DNA from: Pampus argenteus
Taxonomy: Eukaryota; Chordata; Actinopteri; Scombriformes; Stromateidae
DNA: 64,000 nucleotides
Assembly (NCBI GenBank): GCA_036937835.1
Contig: CM072878.1
Location: forward strand, 16,100,001-16,164,000
Reading direction: 5' to 3'
Below are positions 33,253 through 54,850 of this stretch, one piece after another. Made by a program: the position numbers and the translations under genes. The notes under the pieces are model-generated. The model made no database searches. It saw only the letters and a program-made list of their open reading frames with translations, and was not told the origin of the DNA. Numbering within the stretch: position 1 is the first letter of the stretch; each line of letters begins with the position of its first letter.

Positions 33253-36200
33253 TTAAGGCAGATCTTTGTGTTCAGTGGTTGATTCCTTAATGATCTGAAA
33301 AAAGAAAAGAGATCAGAGTTAAAAATAGATAAAGGACAAATCCCCGGGGAGGTTTATGGAGCATGTGTTGCAAACGACATCAGGTGTGCCGACGCAAAGT
33401 CAGTGTGTGTAAAAAGAACCCAAAAAAAAAACCAAAAAAAAGGGTTCAACATTGCCCTCCAGAGGGGATGTGGGGGAGGTGCTGTGTGCACATTGACCTG
33501 CTTCAGTTTAAAGGAGCTGTATTGTGTTGTCCTGTAAAAGCATGTACCTCCCCGTCTCTGGTCTCCACAGTTCGAACCAGGATGCTCCTCTTCACGTGGG
33601 CGTCTGTGTGTTTAGTATCCAGATTAGTTTCTAAAAAGATGAACAGAGGGACAAAGAGCGAGGAACGTTCAGTACAGTCCAAGAAACTGTAGTTTATTAT
33701 CCTGTGTTTGATGCCTTCAGTTACTGCCACATACAATACATTTACAGGATGAGAGAGGAATCAGCTGGTTCCTCTGTCAAGTTACTATTTTGATAATTGA
33801 ATAATCATTTTAGACATTTCTTAAGCTAATCGATCAATCAACCAATCGTTGCAGCTCAATTTGATACTGACCTCTAAACTGCAGGTTGGAAAAGCTTTGA
33901 ACTGGAATGGTGATCCTGGAGGAACAAAGAAGTGACAGAAGCTACAGACACCGACAAACATCAACCAGCATTACGTGTTTCTGCTGTTCTGTGTCTGCCG
34001 AGCTCTCACCTGCTCTCCTCCCCCTCCAGCAGCTTCCTGTAGGTGGCAATCTCAATATCCAGGGCCAGTTTGACGTTGAGGAGGTCCTGGTACTCCTGCA
34101 GGTGTCTGGCCATCTCCTCCTTCAGCGCCTGGATCTCCTCCTCCATGCGGCTCACTGTATCCTGGTAACCAGCTGTCTCCATGGTGAAGCGGTCCTCCAT
34201 CTCCCGGAGCTGGCGTTCCAGAGACTCGTTCTCAAGGAGGACAGAGAGTAATGAACAACTTTTTGTTGTTACTGCTACATCTTCTTCTACTGGTACTACT
34301 ACTGCTACAAATCAAAGATGATTTTATTTTTCTATGTTTTCTGTGGTTATTAGCCAATATCCTTGCGATTTGACTTACTGTCCCACGGAGAGCCTCCATG
34401 TCACAGGTCACCACTTGGACCTGACGGCGGTATTCATTGGCCTCCTGCTTGGCCTGGCGCAGAGCTTCTGCGTTACGGTTGGCCGCATCTGTCAGGTCAG
34501 CAAACTGTGTACAAACACAAACAGTCCAACAGCGTTTAAGTATGTATGATACATGTTATATTCACCTTCATCTTTTTCAGAATTTTATGATTTGTACTGG
34601 CAACTATTCCTCTAGTTGTCTAGCACTACAGGTTTCATATCCTGACCTTGGAGCGGTACCACTCCTCCGTCTCCTGCATGTTTGAAGAGGCCATAGTTTC
34701 ATACTGGACCCTGATGTCTCTTAGAGCAGCAGTCAGGTCTGGTTTGGACACATCCACGTCAACATGCACCTGCTGAGCCATAAGATGCTCCTGAAACTCA
34801 CGCAGCTCCTGACAGGAAAAAAAAAGGATAGTGGAAAAAAGTGAAGACAAAAGGTATAGCTACAGTTAAAGATGGCCAAGTATTTTATTCGTTTTAATTC
34901 TTACCTCCTCGTGAATCTTCTTCAGGAAGTTTATCTCATCCTGCAGGGCATCGATCTTCCTCTCTAACTGGACACGACTTAGAGACGCCTCATCCACATC
35001 CTACGTCGAGAATGAGGCACACATAGTCAGACATACTGAATATACTCTATGCACTGTTTAGATCATGAATCCAGAAAACAGAATTACCTGTCGGAAGGTA
35101 TTCAAGTTGTTCTCTGCATCCTGTCTGAGGCCAATCTCATCTTGCAACCTATAAGTCACAAAAAGGAGTGAAGCTTGAAGCACCTCTAAGTGATCATGAT
35201 AGATAGGAGTCTAAGTGTTTGTTAGCATAAGTTAGCAAATGAGTTTTTGCTCTAATCATTTCCAGATTAACAGTTTCTTTAAAGAACAAAAATCTCCAAC
35301 ACCTGATTCATTCATTCATTCATTCATTCATTCATTCATTCATTGAAACAACATGTCCTATAATGTCCGGTTCAGCTACTGTACATGCACGATAGTACTG
35401 ACAGCTCCTTTATAGTTCAACACCAGTGTGACACATAAATCAAATGAGACTTTTCTACATAAAAAGAATCCAACTGTGAGGATTAAAACACATTCCAAGC
35501 ATTTCGATCAGATTTTTTAATGTGAGCTGCAGAGGACAACTGGGGCTCAGCTGAAAGGGCAGTTTACGCATCATTACACATTCACTCCAGTCTAGCAGCC
35601 AGAGGCCTTTCCCACGGGATGGATCACACGCACACACACACGCACACACACACACGCACACAAAAGATCCATCCACAGCCTCACACGCCTCATACACTGA
35701 CACACAGCACCGTGCAGTCCATCTGCCATACACACACAGATGTAGAAACATAAACGCTCAGACTTGGGGATAACATCTGTACAGCCTCACGCAGAGTTTG
35801 CTAAAAAGAGTCGCTTAAGGAATCCCAAAAGTGACCTTTGACCCCCTTAGTCACGGCCATCACTATTCACTCTCCATTCTTTGAGGGGACCAGAAGCTGC
35901 GTGGTAATCAGGAGGTTAGGGAGGACTTTAAATCACTTATCGCTAAATTAAATTATGGATTCATGTGCACCTTGAATTAAAAAAAAGAATTGCAACAATG
36001 CAGTGAATCAGTGTTTGGGAGTAACAGGGAAGAAGAGAACATCTGCCTTGCTGCTTGCTCCCTTTGTGGAGGGCTACCATTGTGTGTGCCTCATTCCTCC
36101 GCACTTATTCAATGGCGACAAGGGGTTCAGTCAGGATCAAGTTTGTAAAGAGGGATCCAGGAGTAAAGCTCGGGCAGCGCACAGTGGGCTGCATTCCAAC

Positions 36201-37159
36201 AAATCAGAGACTAAACCAAATCTGCATATAAATGCATCTATATAAAAAAAAAAGTCTTATTTCGTTCTGAGAACTTAAATTTCGTCCAACTGAAGACGTT
36301 TTTCTAATCCTGTCATTTTATAAAATCTCAAAGCAACCAAACCAAGTGCACGGCATCAAGATTAAACCTGAGCTAAACCAAAAAGATGCTGAATTTATGA
36401 GCAACTGTCATGAAAAACTCACTTACAAGTGATTTTTGCTTTGTATTTTAGCTGCTCAGCTAATATTATTTTCTGTTTAGTGCTAACTGTAACATAGATG
36501 TTCTTTGAGCATTAAAAGTTGTAAGAATATATGAATTTATATATATATATTATTCCAACATTATTCTTGTGAGCACAGAAGAATCTTAGAAGTTTTACTA
36601 CACTAATGTGTATGATCCTCCACCCTGTTTCCTCCTACCTCTGCTTGAGTGTGGCCACATCTGCAGCCAGGTTATCCTTCTCTATCTCCAGACGGGCCTT
36701 GCTGGCGGTGAGACCATCCACCTGCCTCCGCAGATCTCTCAGCTCCTCCTGGTAGATGTCTCCCAGGCGGCTGGGCTCCTTCACCTTCAGCTGGTTCAGC
36801 TCTGCCACCAGCACCTTGTTCTGCTGCTCCAACATCCGCACCTTCTCTATGTAGCTTGCAAAGCGATCATTCAGGCCCATCATCTCCACCTTCTCATTGG
36901 TGCGTGTCTCCTTGTACTGGGCCTTCATCAGGGAGTCGGCTGGGAAGTCCAGCCGTTCCCCGGGGCTCCCCAGGAGCAGGGCCGGGTTGTTTGAACCCAG
37001 GGAGATCCGGGAGATCGGGCTGGAGTGGGTGAGGTTGCGAGATGTGCCATGCCAGGAGAAGCGATTGGTATAAAAACTCCCAGTTCTGACCCCTGTGCTG
37101 CTCGAGCCCTGGGGCCCAAAACGCTTCCTGTATGAGGACTGGACTCTCTGACTCTCCAT
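33253..37159 (-). CDS. GFAP: Glial fibrillary acidic protein (type III intermediate filament)
   Basis: GFAP forms the cytoplasmic filaments of astrocytes and radial glia. Exons in transcript order: 36639-37159, 35088-35148, 34905-35000, 34647-34808, 34379-34504, 34010-34230, 33872-33915, 33548-33630, 33253-33294. They total 1356 nt (451 residues) and stay in phase, giving the nine-exon plan typical of the family. The head (1-90) begins [15 protein letters not shown]. The helix start motif [19 protein letters not shown] is at 96-114. Coil 2 ends with [13 protein letters not shown] at about 383-395. The tail reads [10 protein letters not shown] then [17 protein letters not shown] rather than vimentin or desmin is supported by the tail (human ends RDGEVIKESKQEHKDVM), the head and a single cysteine at 314, a known GFAP feature (human C294). 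All splice sites are GT/AG. Confidence 0.95.
35149..36638 (-). other. GFAP: GFAP intron 1
   Basis: Intron of 1.5 kb with an (ATTC)n tract (about 35306-35344) and CA-rich repeats (35626-35660). No other gene was seen. Confidence 0.85.
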
Positions 37160-37195
37160 GATGGGGAATGAAGCTCTCTCAGGGCACAAACAGGG

Positions 37196-37203
37196 CTTTT
37201 ATA
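37196..37203 (-). promoter_or_regulatory. GFAP: GFAP TATA box
   Basis: TATAAAAG on the - strand lies 37-44 bases before the ATG at 37159. Starting about 30 bases downstream would give a leader of only about 10-15 nt. As I recall, human GFAP also has a TATA box and a leader of about 14 nt, so the spacing is in keeping. Confidence 0.75.
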
Positions 37204-40200
37204 GAAGCAGGCAAACCCCCCCAAACCCAAAGCAGAGGGGCCACAGGGTGGGGCAGAGAGAAGGGAGGGTGGCAGGGAGTGAAAGGGACAAAAAAGAAGA
37301 GTGAAGGGGTGGTTTACATGACACTCAAAATGCTGTGTGCCAGGGATTGTCTGTGCTCGTCCACTCAACAACAAATGTCTCTTGGCTTTCTCCGCCTCCC
37401 CCTCCTTCCTTGCCTCGGACTCACTCTCTCTCTCTCTCTCTGATTCTTACTTTCACCCCGTTTTGTCTTTCTCTCTTTCTTTCAGTTCCAGCTGAATGAA
37501 AAGGAATTTGTGTGACAGAATCTGGCCACCGATTCAACCCGACCACACATGCGCTCTCACAAAAACAGAATCAGTTTTTGAAGAGTTTGATCGAAAAACA
37601 AAACTGCCTTTAATTATTCACTAAAACACCTGCTTACTCTAATGGGAATAATCCATGTTGAAATTTGATTAATCTGTAATTAAGACCACATTTAAAATAT
37701 TACTGTGTTCATAGATGTTTTGGTAAAATAGATGAAAAGTGAAGAAATAAGTGTGTTTATTATTTGGAAACTCATACTTTGTATACACCATGTTAAGATG
37801 ATATGATACAAATTATTATAACCTGTTATCGTGGCAGCTACATTCATCTGACCATTATCATGCACGAACACATGTATGTTTTTATAACAGCAGAGGCAGA
37901 AAGTAGCCGAGGCTCCAGTAGGACCGTAGGCCTCCGGGGTGTTCGAGTTATTAAACGTCTTGTTGGCTCCAAAGACAGATGGATGGTAGAGACAGGGACT
38001 TAATCTGAACTCCGGGAAGACTAACACAGGCTGCATTACAAAACCATTTTCATCCATTACCTTGACAACCGCAGGTCTGGCGACGTCAGAGCACTTCAGC
38101 TGATCTTTTTTCTGACTTCTTTTTTTCTTTTTTTGTGAGTGTGATTTGTAGAGAGGAGATTGCGACTGATTGCCTCCTCTGCATCTGCAATTGTACATCC
38201 ATGAAGATGAGAATAATTAGATTCCTTTGACACAACCACTGCCAAGACATTTACGAGACCGTGTAATTTAGACCTGATGTTTAATCTTATGCATTAAACA
38301 ACGCTTCACTTTAAATCTCCCTATTTAACGTTCATAAGCAGACATTGAATGAAGAGGTTTATAACACAGTATAATGTAGTTGTAATCTAACATAAGGATA
38401 TATATTAAGTGTTTATTATTGTAGGTTTATCTGAAGCTTATATGAGGGTTCAGCTGTCTGTGTTTGTCACATCAGGTGGATATCTGACATATTAACAGTC
38501 TTTTTTAGCATCAAATTTCCTCTTTGTGTTTCTGACTTTGGAGCTAAAAACGTTTCAACTGATGCTCGATATTAGCTTTTCAGATAGATACTGACATTAA
38601 AGGGTTATCAAAACCCAAGTATCAAGAGTTTTTAAGAAATGAATGTAAACCAATAGCTGCCTTATAGGGAACAGAAAAAAACTGAAAACTTTCCAGCAAA
38701 AAATGTGAAATTTAAGCTACATTATTTGTAGTTAAGAAGATAAAGGGGTGCAGAAACACTGGTATGGTGATTTAACTGTGGTTTTCCAACAGGTAGTCAA
38801 ACTCCAACAGCAGCGGGACATAAAGGACTTCTTTGTTACTTGCTCATAAAATCACAGGGAGAGGAAACCAACCAGTGGTACTGGGAGACAGTGAATAAAA
38901 GCCCTGTATGACTTTACTATGTGTTGTTTCCAGTAAAGTAGAAAAACAACAACACAGTGTCTTGAATTCCAATTGGTCTGTGTTAAAAGAGCTTAAACAA
39001 GATGGCACACTGTACGCCTGGCGGAGATTTGTTGATTTAAACAGCTTCGTCTCTAAGGATTAATGGCACGGTTACATCATTAAGGTGACACCGATTGTTT
39101 CGGGCCTCTGCATTTTTTAGACAATCACGACCGTTGCCTCAGATCTGGTCACTGAGGTAATATGTCCCGAAGATTAAACATCCCTCACACAGCGAGAGAA
39201 GAAAAGGGGAGGGGGTGGTGGTGGTGCTGCTGGAGTCACCGAAGGGCCAAAAATCAAACTGCTGATTCATGTGTCCAACATGAGGAGAGCATCGCGTTCG
39301 CCAGGCTTACAAGGGGAAAAAAAAAAGAGGTGCACGGCAGAATCTTAATGCTGCTGGACTCAGACTGATCTCAAGCCAAAGCAACATGGCTGCAAGCTAT
39401 GTTGACTGCGTAACATTCAACTCTTTGGCATTTTACACCCAGAATCCAACAGTGTAAACCTCTCTCAACAAAAGCTGTGTTAAATTAAGGTTAGACAAAT
39501 ATAGAGTCAGTATGATTACATACAAAATGCATCATATTATTTTATTTTTATTACCGTAATGATATGATTTATTGCATAACGAAGTGGAAAACGATCCCAT
39601 TTTTTTTTTGTTGTTGTTGTTGGCTGTGTAATACACATCTAAACTTGGATCATTAATTCCACCTGTGCTTTTTTTTTCTGCTTGGACAAGTCAAAACGTC
39701 TGTTGGGAAGAGGGTCAATTTCTGTATTTGCTTAAAGGATAGATTCACAATTTCTTTAAAAACAGTCAGGTGCCCATATAAACAATGAAACAGGTTCCTC
39801 GTGTTCATATTGACCATTAGAAGATCGGGAACAATCAGTCCTCATCATTTTGAGAAAAACTGAATCTTAAAGTTCATCTGAAGTTTATTTGAGTTATGAG
39901 TTTAAATGAGTTAAATCAAAAATGGATATCTTCCAATGTTTAAAATTGTTTTAGTCTGAAATTCCCTCTTTGTTTTTCCCTGGACAGTGTTTCTTTGTTA
40001 AAGTTGGACTCTGTTGGACATCTGACACCTCATATTAGCTTCAAATAAACTTACAATACAGAGTACAATTTAAACACAAAAAGAGGACTGTGGGTCTTTC
40101 TCTGCCATCTTCTAATGGTCATTATGAACAGTGCTGCTGAACCTCTGGACATGACAAGTAAAAACATTACTGTAGCAGCAAGGCCTCATGGGAATGGGTT

Positions 40201-41150
40201 GTGATAAAAATCAGGGGGGGCTTAACTGGGACAGACAGGCCGCCTATATGACTCAGCACCACTGGGTCCGAACAGAGCCGGTTCAGGCCTGAAGCTCCAG
40301 TCTGCCTGTCAGCAGTAATGCTGGGAGCTCAAATACATCACACATCACGTAACAAACACACACTGCAAACTGTTCTGTGTCATATGTGTGTTTTAGGTCT
40401 TTAAAATATTTAAATTTGACTGTTTATGTGACCGATTAGTTGATTGAAAAATCGTGAACTTACCCTTTAAGGCATTGGTGGCATAAGATGCACAGTATAT
40501 AATAGACATCATACCACTAGACCAATGAAATCAACTTCCTCTATCATGTCGGATATATTTTCTAATGTAGAATCTAATTTCGTTTTCCAATAAGTGATTT
40601 AAGCGGATATGATTGATTCGGTTAAACGTCACTTCCTTGAGAAAAGCGTTTCCATCACTAAAACAGTGATGTGCACATGCAGTGTAGCAGCTCTATCTTT
40701 ATTGTGGAAATAGAAAATTGAACAGCAAATAACTGTGAAAGTGACCCTTTTTTATTTTTCACTCTATATCCTCAGCTGTGTCTGTGTTATCAGCCTGAAA
40801 CTCGAGTGAAAAGCAGTGTGATAGAAATCAAACCTGTCAATGTACAAAGCAACACATCTCTGTGTCGCAGCAATTCAAGAAAAAAGGGCCCTTTTGTTCC
40901 ATCTCACGGACAGACACGGTTGTAGACATCTATCCTTCCTGTGTCCGCCTCCTGTTTTTCCTCATGAGAAGAGCGAAAGAGCTAAAAGAGAGAAAGAAAC
41001 AAAATGAGGGAGAAAAAAAAAAACACACACGAGTGCATCAATCACGTAGCTTCTTACTGCAAACAATGAACTCTGTGTCCTTTCATTTACTGGACTCACT
41101 GAGTCTGAACAAACCACAACTGTCCTCCTGCAACATGTAAACAAATACGA
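37204..41150. other. Spacer between GFAP promoter and MAP3K3 3' end
   Basis: The first few hundred bases (CT-rich, with a (TC)n tract near 37425-37440) should contain GFAP regulatory sequence. The rest is AT-rich with a family A foldback copy (39733-40470). The 168-codon ORF at 37692-38198 is low-complexity and not credible. Confidence 0.6.
39733..40470. mobile_element. Foldback element, family A, longer copy
   Basis: It begins TTAAAGGATAGATTCACAAT and ends AATCGTGAACTTACCCTTTAA, an inverted match. Internal inverted segments TTCATATTGACCATTAGAAG (39806) and its complement near 40120 support a foldback layout. Its extra length may reflect a nested insertion. Confidence 0.5.
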
Positions 41151-41173
41151 CCTGACAACATTTCAAAAAAACA

Positions 41174-41179
41174 TTTATT
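41174..41179 (-). terminator. MAP3K3: Poly(A) signal, possible MAP3K3
   Basis: AATAAA on the - strand, about 2.9 kb after the MAP3K3 stop. The stretch 41155-44117 would then be its 3'UTR. Other AT-rich sites lie between, so usage is uncertain. Confidence 0.4.
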
Positions 41180-41202
41180 TGTTTCAGAGCAAAGGAAGGA
41201 GG

Positions 41203-41250
<48 letters not shown>

Positions 41251-41252
41251 TA
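41203..41252. repeat. (TA)n(CA)n compound microsatellite
   Basis: TA tract of about 17 units running into CA repeats, close to the presumed MAP3K3 3' end. Confidence 0.95.
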
Positions 41253-41514
41253 CATATACACATTAAATTGCTTTTCTTGCTGTAAAATAAATTTGATACA
41301 TTAGACTTTGCACTGCAAGTCCTGTCATGATACATAATCAATACATTTACATATATAGATTTCTAAACGCCTGCTTTGTATTCATTTGCTTACCCCAGGG
41401 TTCATTATCTTGTGCTGCCTATTTCTAAGAACCGCATCTTTTTCACACTGAACATATCTTAGCTGCCTTTAGTATGAAGCAGCCCCGTAGTAAGTTCTCG
41501 TATTAGCTTACATG

Positions 41515-41540
41515 CAGCAGCAGCAGCAGCAGCAGCAGCA
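41515..41540. repeat. (CAG)8 / (CTG)8 triplet repeat
   Basis: Eight perfect CAG units on the + strand, so CTG on the MAP3K3 strand, within its presumed 3'UTR. Confidence 0.9.
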
Positions 41541-44117
41541 TTAAGAAGCCCTTTGCCCAGAAAATCATTCAATACTAAACTGAGCCCTGGGATAAACAAA
41601 GTCGTCATCTGGGTTGAACAGCGAACTCTGACGTCCATCGCTGGCTCTAATCCTGCTCGTCTTTGGCTCTCTCTCACTCTCACACACTCTCACACACACT
41701 CACACACACACCTTAATTATGTTTTAATAACACTGAGATCACACAAAAAAAATATTCCCAGCTATTTTGTTTTTGCAAGTTAATCCTTAAAAGGTTTCAT
41801 TCATGAGACCTCGAAGATATGTCAAAGTATAATGCAAAAGTTTCTGACAGAAAAAAAAGTAACCTGTCAGGTAATACTGTCCTCTAAATGTATAGCTGAG
41901 GATATGTGGAAAGAGTTTTTTTTTTTTGCACTGGAACAAGGACCAGCCAGCCAGAGTTGTTTTCCACCCATTTTTCATTTATAAACCCCAATTCTGTAAT
42001 GTCCGCAAAACCAGCTGCTTTCAATGATTTACTTTTATCGGCACAAAGGCCTAAAAGTATCATTAGATTTGACACAGTCTACATAGAAAAAAATAATATA
42101 TATATATTTATATATGTATTTGCTTATAAAATCTAATTGGAATGAACATGGGGATATAAATAAAAGTGAAAGAATTTTCACATTTAAAATAAAACTTAAA
42201 AAAAATGAATCAAATTTGGTAAAAAGAACAAAAAACAAAACAAAAACAAAAACCCCACAACATTCATTTTACATAAAAGTGCATCTGATTTAAATTGATC
42301 CATAAAGCTAAAGCTTCTAAGTCAAGGATGTTTGAGCCAGACACACGTGAACCGTATGATCACATTCAAATTTAGGCCTTTGGTTTGTATTTTCAGCATC
42401 AGCTGCTTCACTGTCACACATGACTGAAGTCCAATACCATAATATTGTATCTGCACCCTTTGCCAGCTGACAACACCTGTAAAAACGGAAGAGGACGGCA
42501 GGTAGAAGAACAGACAAGACAGACTGGAGCGAAAAGGTAGGACAAACTCATAAAAGTCGATATAAAAGGAAAACTCCACCCTCAGCTCCTGTTAGATGTC
42601 ATGTCTCATACTTTATATGATTATTTAATTCTCTTAAATTCCCAGACTGTAGTGAAATGTACTACTTCTCTTCATTTCCCAGGCAGCCTACGATTCAGCA
42701 CATTTTTTTTCAGTGGAAAACATTTTAATACGCTGGACTCGAACCTTGAGTCTTGTAGCTGCGTGCCTTCCCGTTTACCCCGTTCATGTAGTACCATTAC
42801 ATTAAATTCACAGAGATTCACATCTGTTGTTAATCGAATCCTTAAAAGACTTTTTCGAACCATCTGGATGAAAATAAAAGTTCCCAATAAAAATGATTTT
42901 CAACCCGTTTCTCAAATTGCAACCCTGTTCCTAATCCAGATAAAGACGATGGATGGCGTTTTTTTTTTTTTTTAATCTCTTGGACTTTTTTTGCATTTTT
43001 GTATTTTCCAAAACGAGTAAGAAGATATGTCATTCCCAGCTGCCTAAATTTGGGGAACAAGGGTTAAATATCTTTTTCTACCATGCAGCAAGGCAGATCA
43101 TTTTTGCATCCAGATGGTAGAAGAAGAATCTCGGCGGTTTGTGAAAATACCGTCAGAACAGAGCTGAAAATGTCAAAGATCGATGAGCATGATCGGATGC
43201 TTAGATCTGTGGCTCACAATGTATTGGTAATACAGAAGAGACAACCTGGGGCTTGTTGTCGACTGAGTCAACAGAGAAATATGTGTATTTGGCTCTTATG
43301 ATGAATTTCTACCTGTAAGATTACTAAACCATGCTAAATCATGTCTTAAGTCTGAAACCAAAACATGTCTTGGCTCATTTACTATTGATGTTTTCAAAAT
43401 GATGAACATTGTGTTACTGCTATTAAACTCCAGTGTAGCTACTCGAGACGTATCTCCACATGACATCTCTTCGCCTGATTTTCACCCAGTCTCCACATGA
43501 AGCCCGAAATTGTCTTTGTACATGAAGCCTGAAGTTATAGCTCTGAGGTTGGAGTTTTCTTTGTTAAAAAAAAAGGTGGACAGAGACAAGCTGTTCCAAA
43601 GGTGGAAGAAAAAGACAACAATCCTGTACACTTAACACTGTAGTGCTCCAAAACACTGTGAAAAATGTGAGCTTTAGGCTTGCTGTAGCTTTAAAATGCT
43701 CAGCTTAGGCACTTCAGGGCCAAACAAGTGAATGTAAACACAGGAGTGAATACTTTATGAAGACACAACTGGTACATGAGCTATCACTCAATGTTGTTGC
43801 CTGTCGAGAGCATCATCTGGAGTGTGTGCATGAGTGTTTGTGTCTCAGGAGGATCAGCAGCCCACCAGGTGTTTTAACCTGTGTTTTGTTTCCCCCTGGT
43901 GGTGACTCCTGTAAGAGCACATACTGGCTCTCTGTTCTTTGGATTTAAGTTTCTTCTTTGAAGCATCTGAAGTGCGCTCAGTGGGGTTTTTTAACACCGA
44001 CGTCTGGATCAGTCCCACGTCTGCCATTTCTGCCATGGACGGGTTTCAAGGACGCTACAGATACTGCTGAGGCTACTGTGCTACGCTGCGGTTTGAAGTT
44101 CAGACACCAGGCAGGTT

Positions 44118-53287
<9,170 letters not shown>

Positions 53288-53291
<4 letters not shown>

Positions 53292-53360
53292 GTCTGCGTA
53301 CGTGGTCTACAAAACCAGGTCTTCGGGTACTTGTCTCTACAGTGCCAACACACCCACAGC
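53288..53360 (-). other. MAP3K3: MAP3K3 exon with start codon
   Basis: An acceptor (TACTACCACAG) ends at 53361, and the exon runs to the donor ATGA|GTAAGT. It carries about 69 nt of 5'UTR and the 4 coding bases. The presence of an acceptor implies at least one further non-coding exon upstream. Confidence 0.65.
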
Positions 53361-54507
53361 CTGTGGTAGTAAACACAGAAATCAATTAGTTACATGAACA
53401 AACCCTGTAATAACTTTATGTTGTTATCATTTTTTTATTATATAGACAGAGCAAAAGAATGCGAGTCAGATAGGAGATAACAGATACAAGTACCTCGTTA
53501 CTGAAATAAGGAGGCAATAAGGAAACGGGAAGCCTGAAGGCTGGCATGACAAAATGGCTGTACTGTACCTTTATTTTGTGGTATGTAGGTAATTAAATTA
53601 CATGCTAAAGTGTCTTAATGTGACAGTAAACTGACACTGGTAAGCCTCTTTTCATGCTTGATTCATTGCATGCATGTAAAAGAAATGTAGCCTGATGCTG
53701 CAGAACACAGAGCTAAAGATTTCTCTCACTGAAGGCCTGAATCACAACGTGTGCAGTGCATATGAGAATGTGTGTGTGTGTGTGTGTGTTGGTGCCCATG
53801 AAAAAAAAAAGGATAATTGGAAAGGGTTTAAACTCAAGCTGTACTGGCAGTGATCAGTTTGGCACATTTCATATGGGAAGAAATGTTTTTTATGGGGAGT
53901 ATTGTGCCATTTTAAATATCTACCAGGTTTGAAATGTCTCTGGTTGCACGAGTTGCAGAACCCAAACTCAGCTGTGTCATAACTCCCATTGTTGATGTTA
54001 ATGCAATGCAATTTTATCTACCCTGCTCAAGGCGTCAGCAGCACTATAAACTGAGGCATTTCCTTCAATGGAGAGGGTTTCCCTAAATCTGTACCAATAA
54101 ACCAAGAAATGTAAACCAATTCAACCCAGAAGGACAAAGAGATTATTTTTTTTTAAACTTTGAGTCCCTTAAACACAAACCCACTTCTCAAAATTAGTAG
54201 AATAGTAGATGGAGGAATATTTGTTCATGCAAAAGCCAAACAATTACTCATCAAATGACTGACATGATTACAGAGCTGCAACAATTACACAAATGGCAGA
54301 AAATGAACTATTTTGCTAATTGATTATTTTTTACTTTGACCAAAAATGAAGAATAGTTTATTAAAATAATAAGCCAAATGGTGTTACTACAAACAAGATT
54401 AGTCTCTCAGACAAACGACACATCAGTAATTTCTCATGGCTGGTCTAAACAATTGTTGATAAAAGAAAAGATCTGTTATGAGAACACATGCAAAGGTTTG
54501 AGCCACT

Positions 54508-54850
54508 TTAGATGTTTAGATCTTTATCCATAATCCGATCGGTCCCAAATGTATTCTGCAGCGTGACAGCGACTCCAAACATGCAGCTAGAAATCATAAA
54601 GAACCATCTTCCTGCAACAGATGGTAGGTATGGTCCCACAGAGCCCTCATTTAAAAAATAATGGAGTCCGTGTGGGATTACAAGAAGAGACAGAAGCAAC
54701 AGACGCCTAAAGTTCTCCAAGATGCTTGGAACAAACTACCTGCCAAGTACCTTGAATAGCTGGACGCAAGTGTACCGAGGAGAACTGCTGCTGTTTTAAA
54801 GGCATAGAGTGCTCACACCAAATATTGATTTCCTTTAGGGTTTTTTTTTC
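54508..54850 (+). mobile_element. Decayed Tc1/mariner-like transposase 3' fragment
   Basis: Broken reading frames on the + strand give pieces typical of the C-terminal part of Tc1-like transposases: RDSDSKHAAR, WDYKKRQKQ, LQDAWNKLPAKYLE and ASVPRRTAAVLKA. These are interrupted by stops and frameshifts. The flank TCACACCAAATATTGATTTC is typical of the 3' flank of that family. It is a fossil and not functional. Confidence 0.7.

Larger units (their letters stand above)
41155..44117 (-). other. MAP3K3: Presumed MAP3K3 3'UTR
   Basis: Non-coding, AT-rich sequence follows the stop codon. It contains the triplet and TA/CA repeats listed separately. The length (about 3 kb) is inferred only from the AATAAA at 41174-41179. 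Confidence 0.4.

Noticed and set aside
37692..38198. 168-codon - strand ORF downstream of nothing known
   Set aside because: Lys/Ser-rich low-complexity start and no homology that I can recognise. No matching promoter or splice signals.
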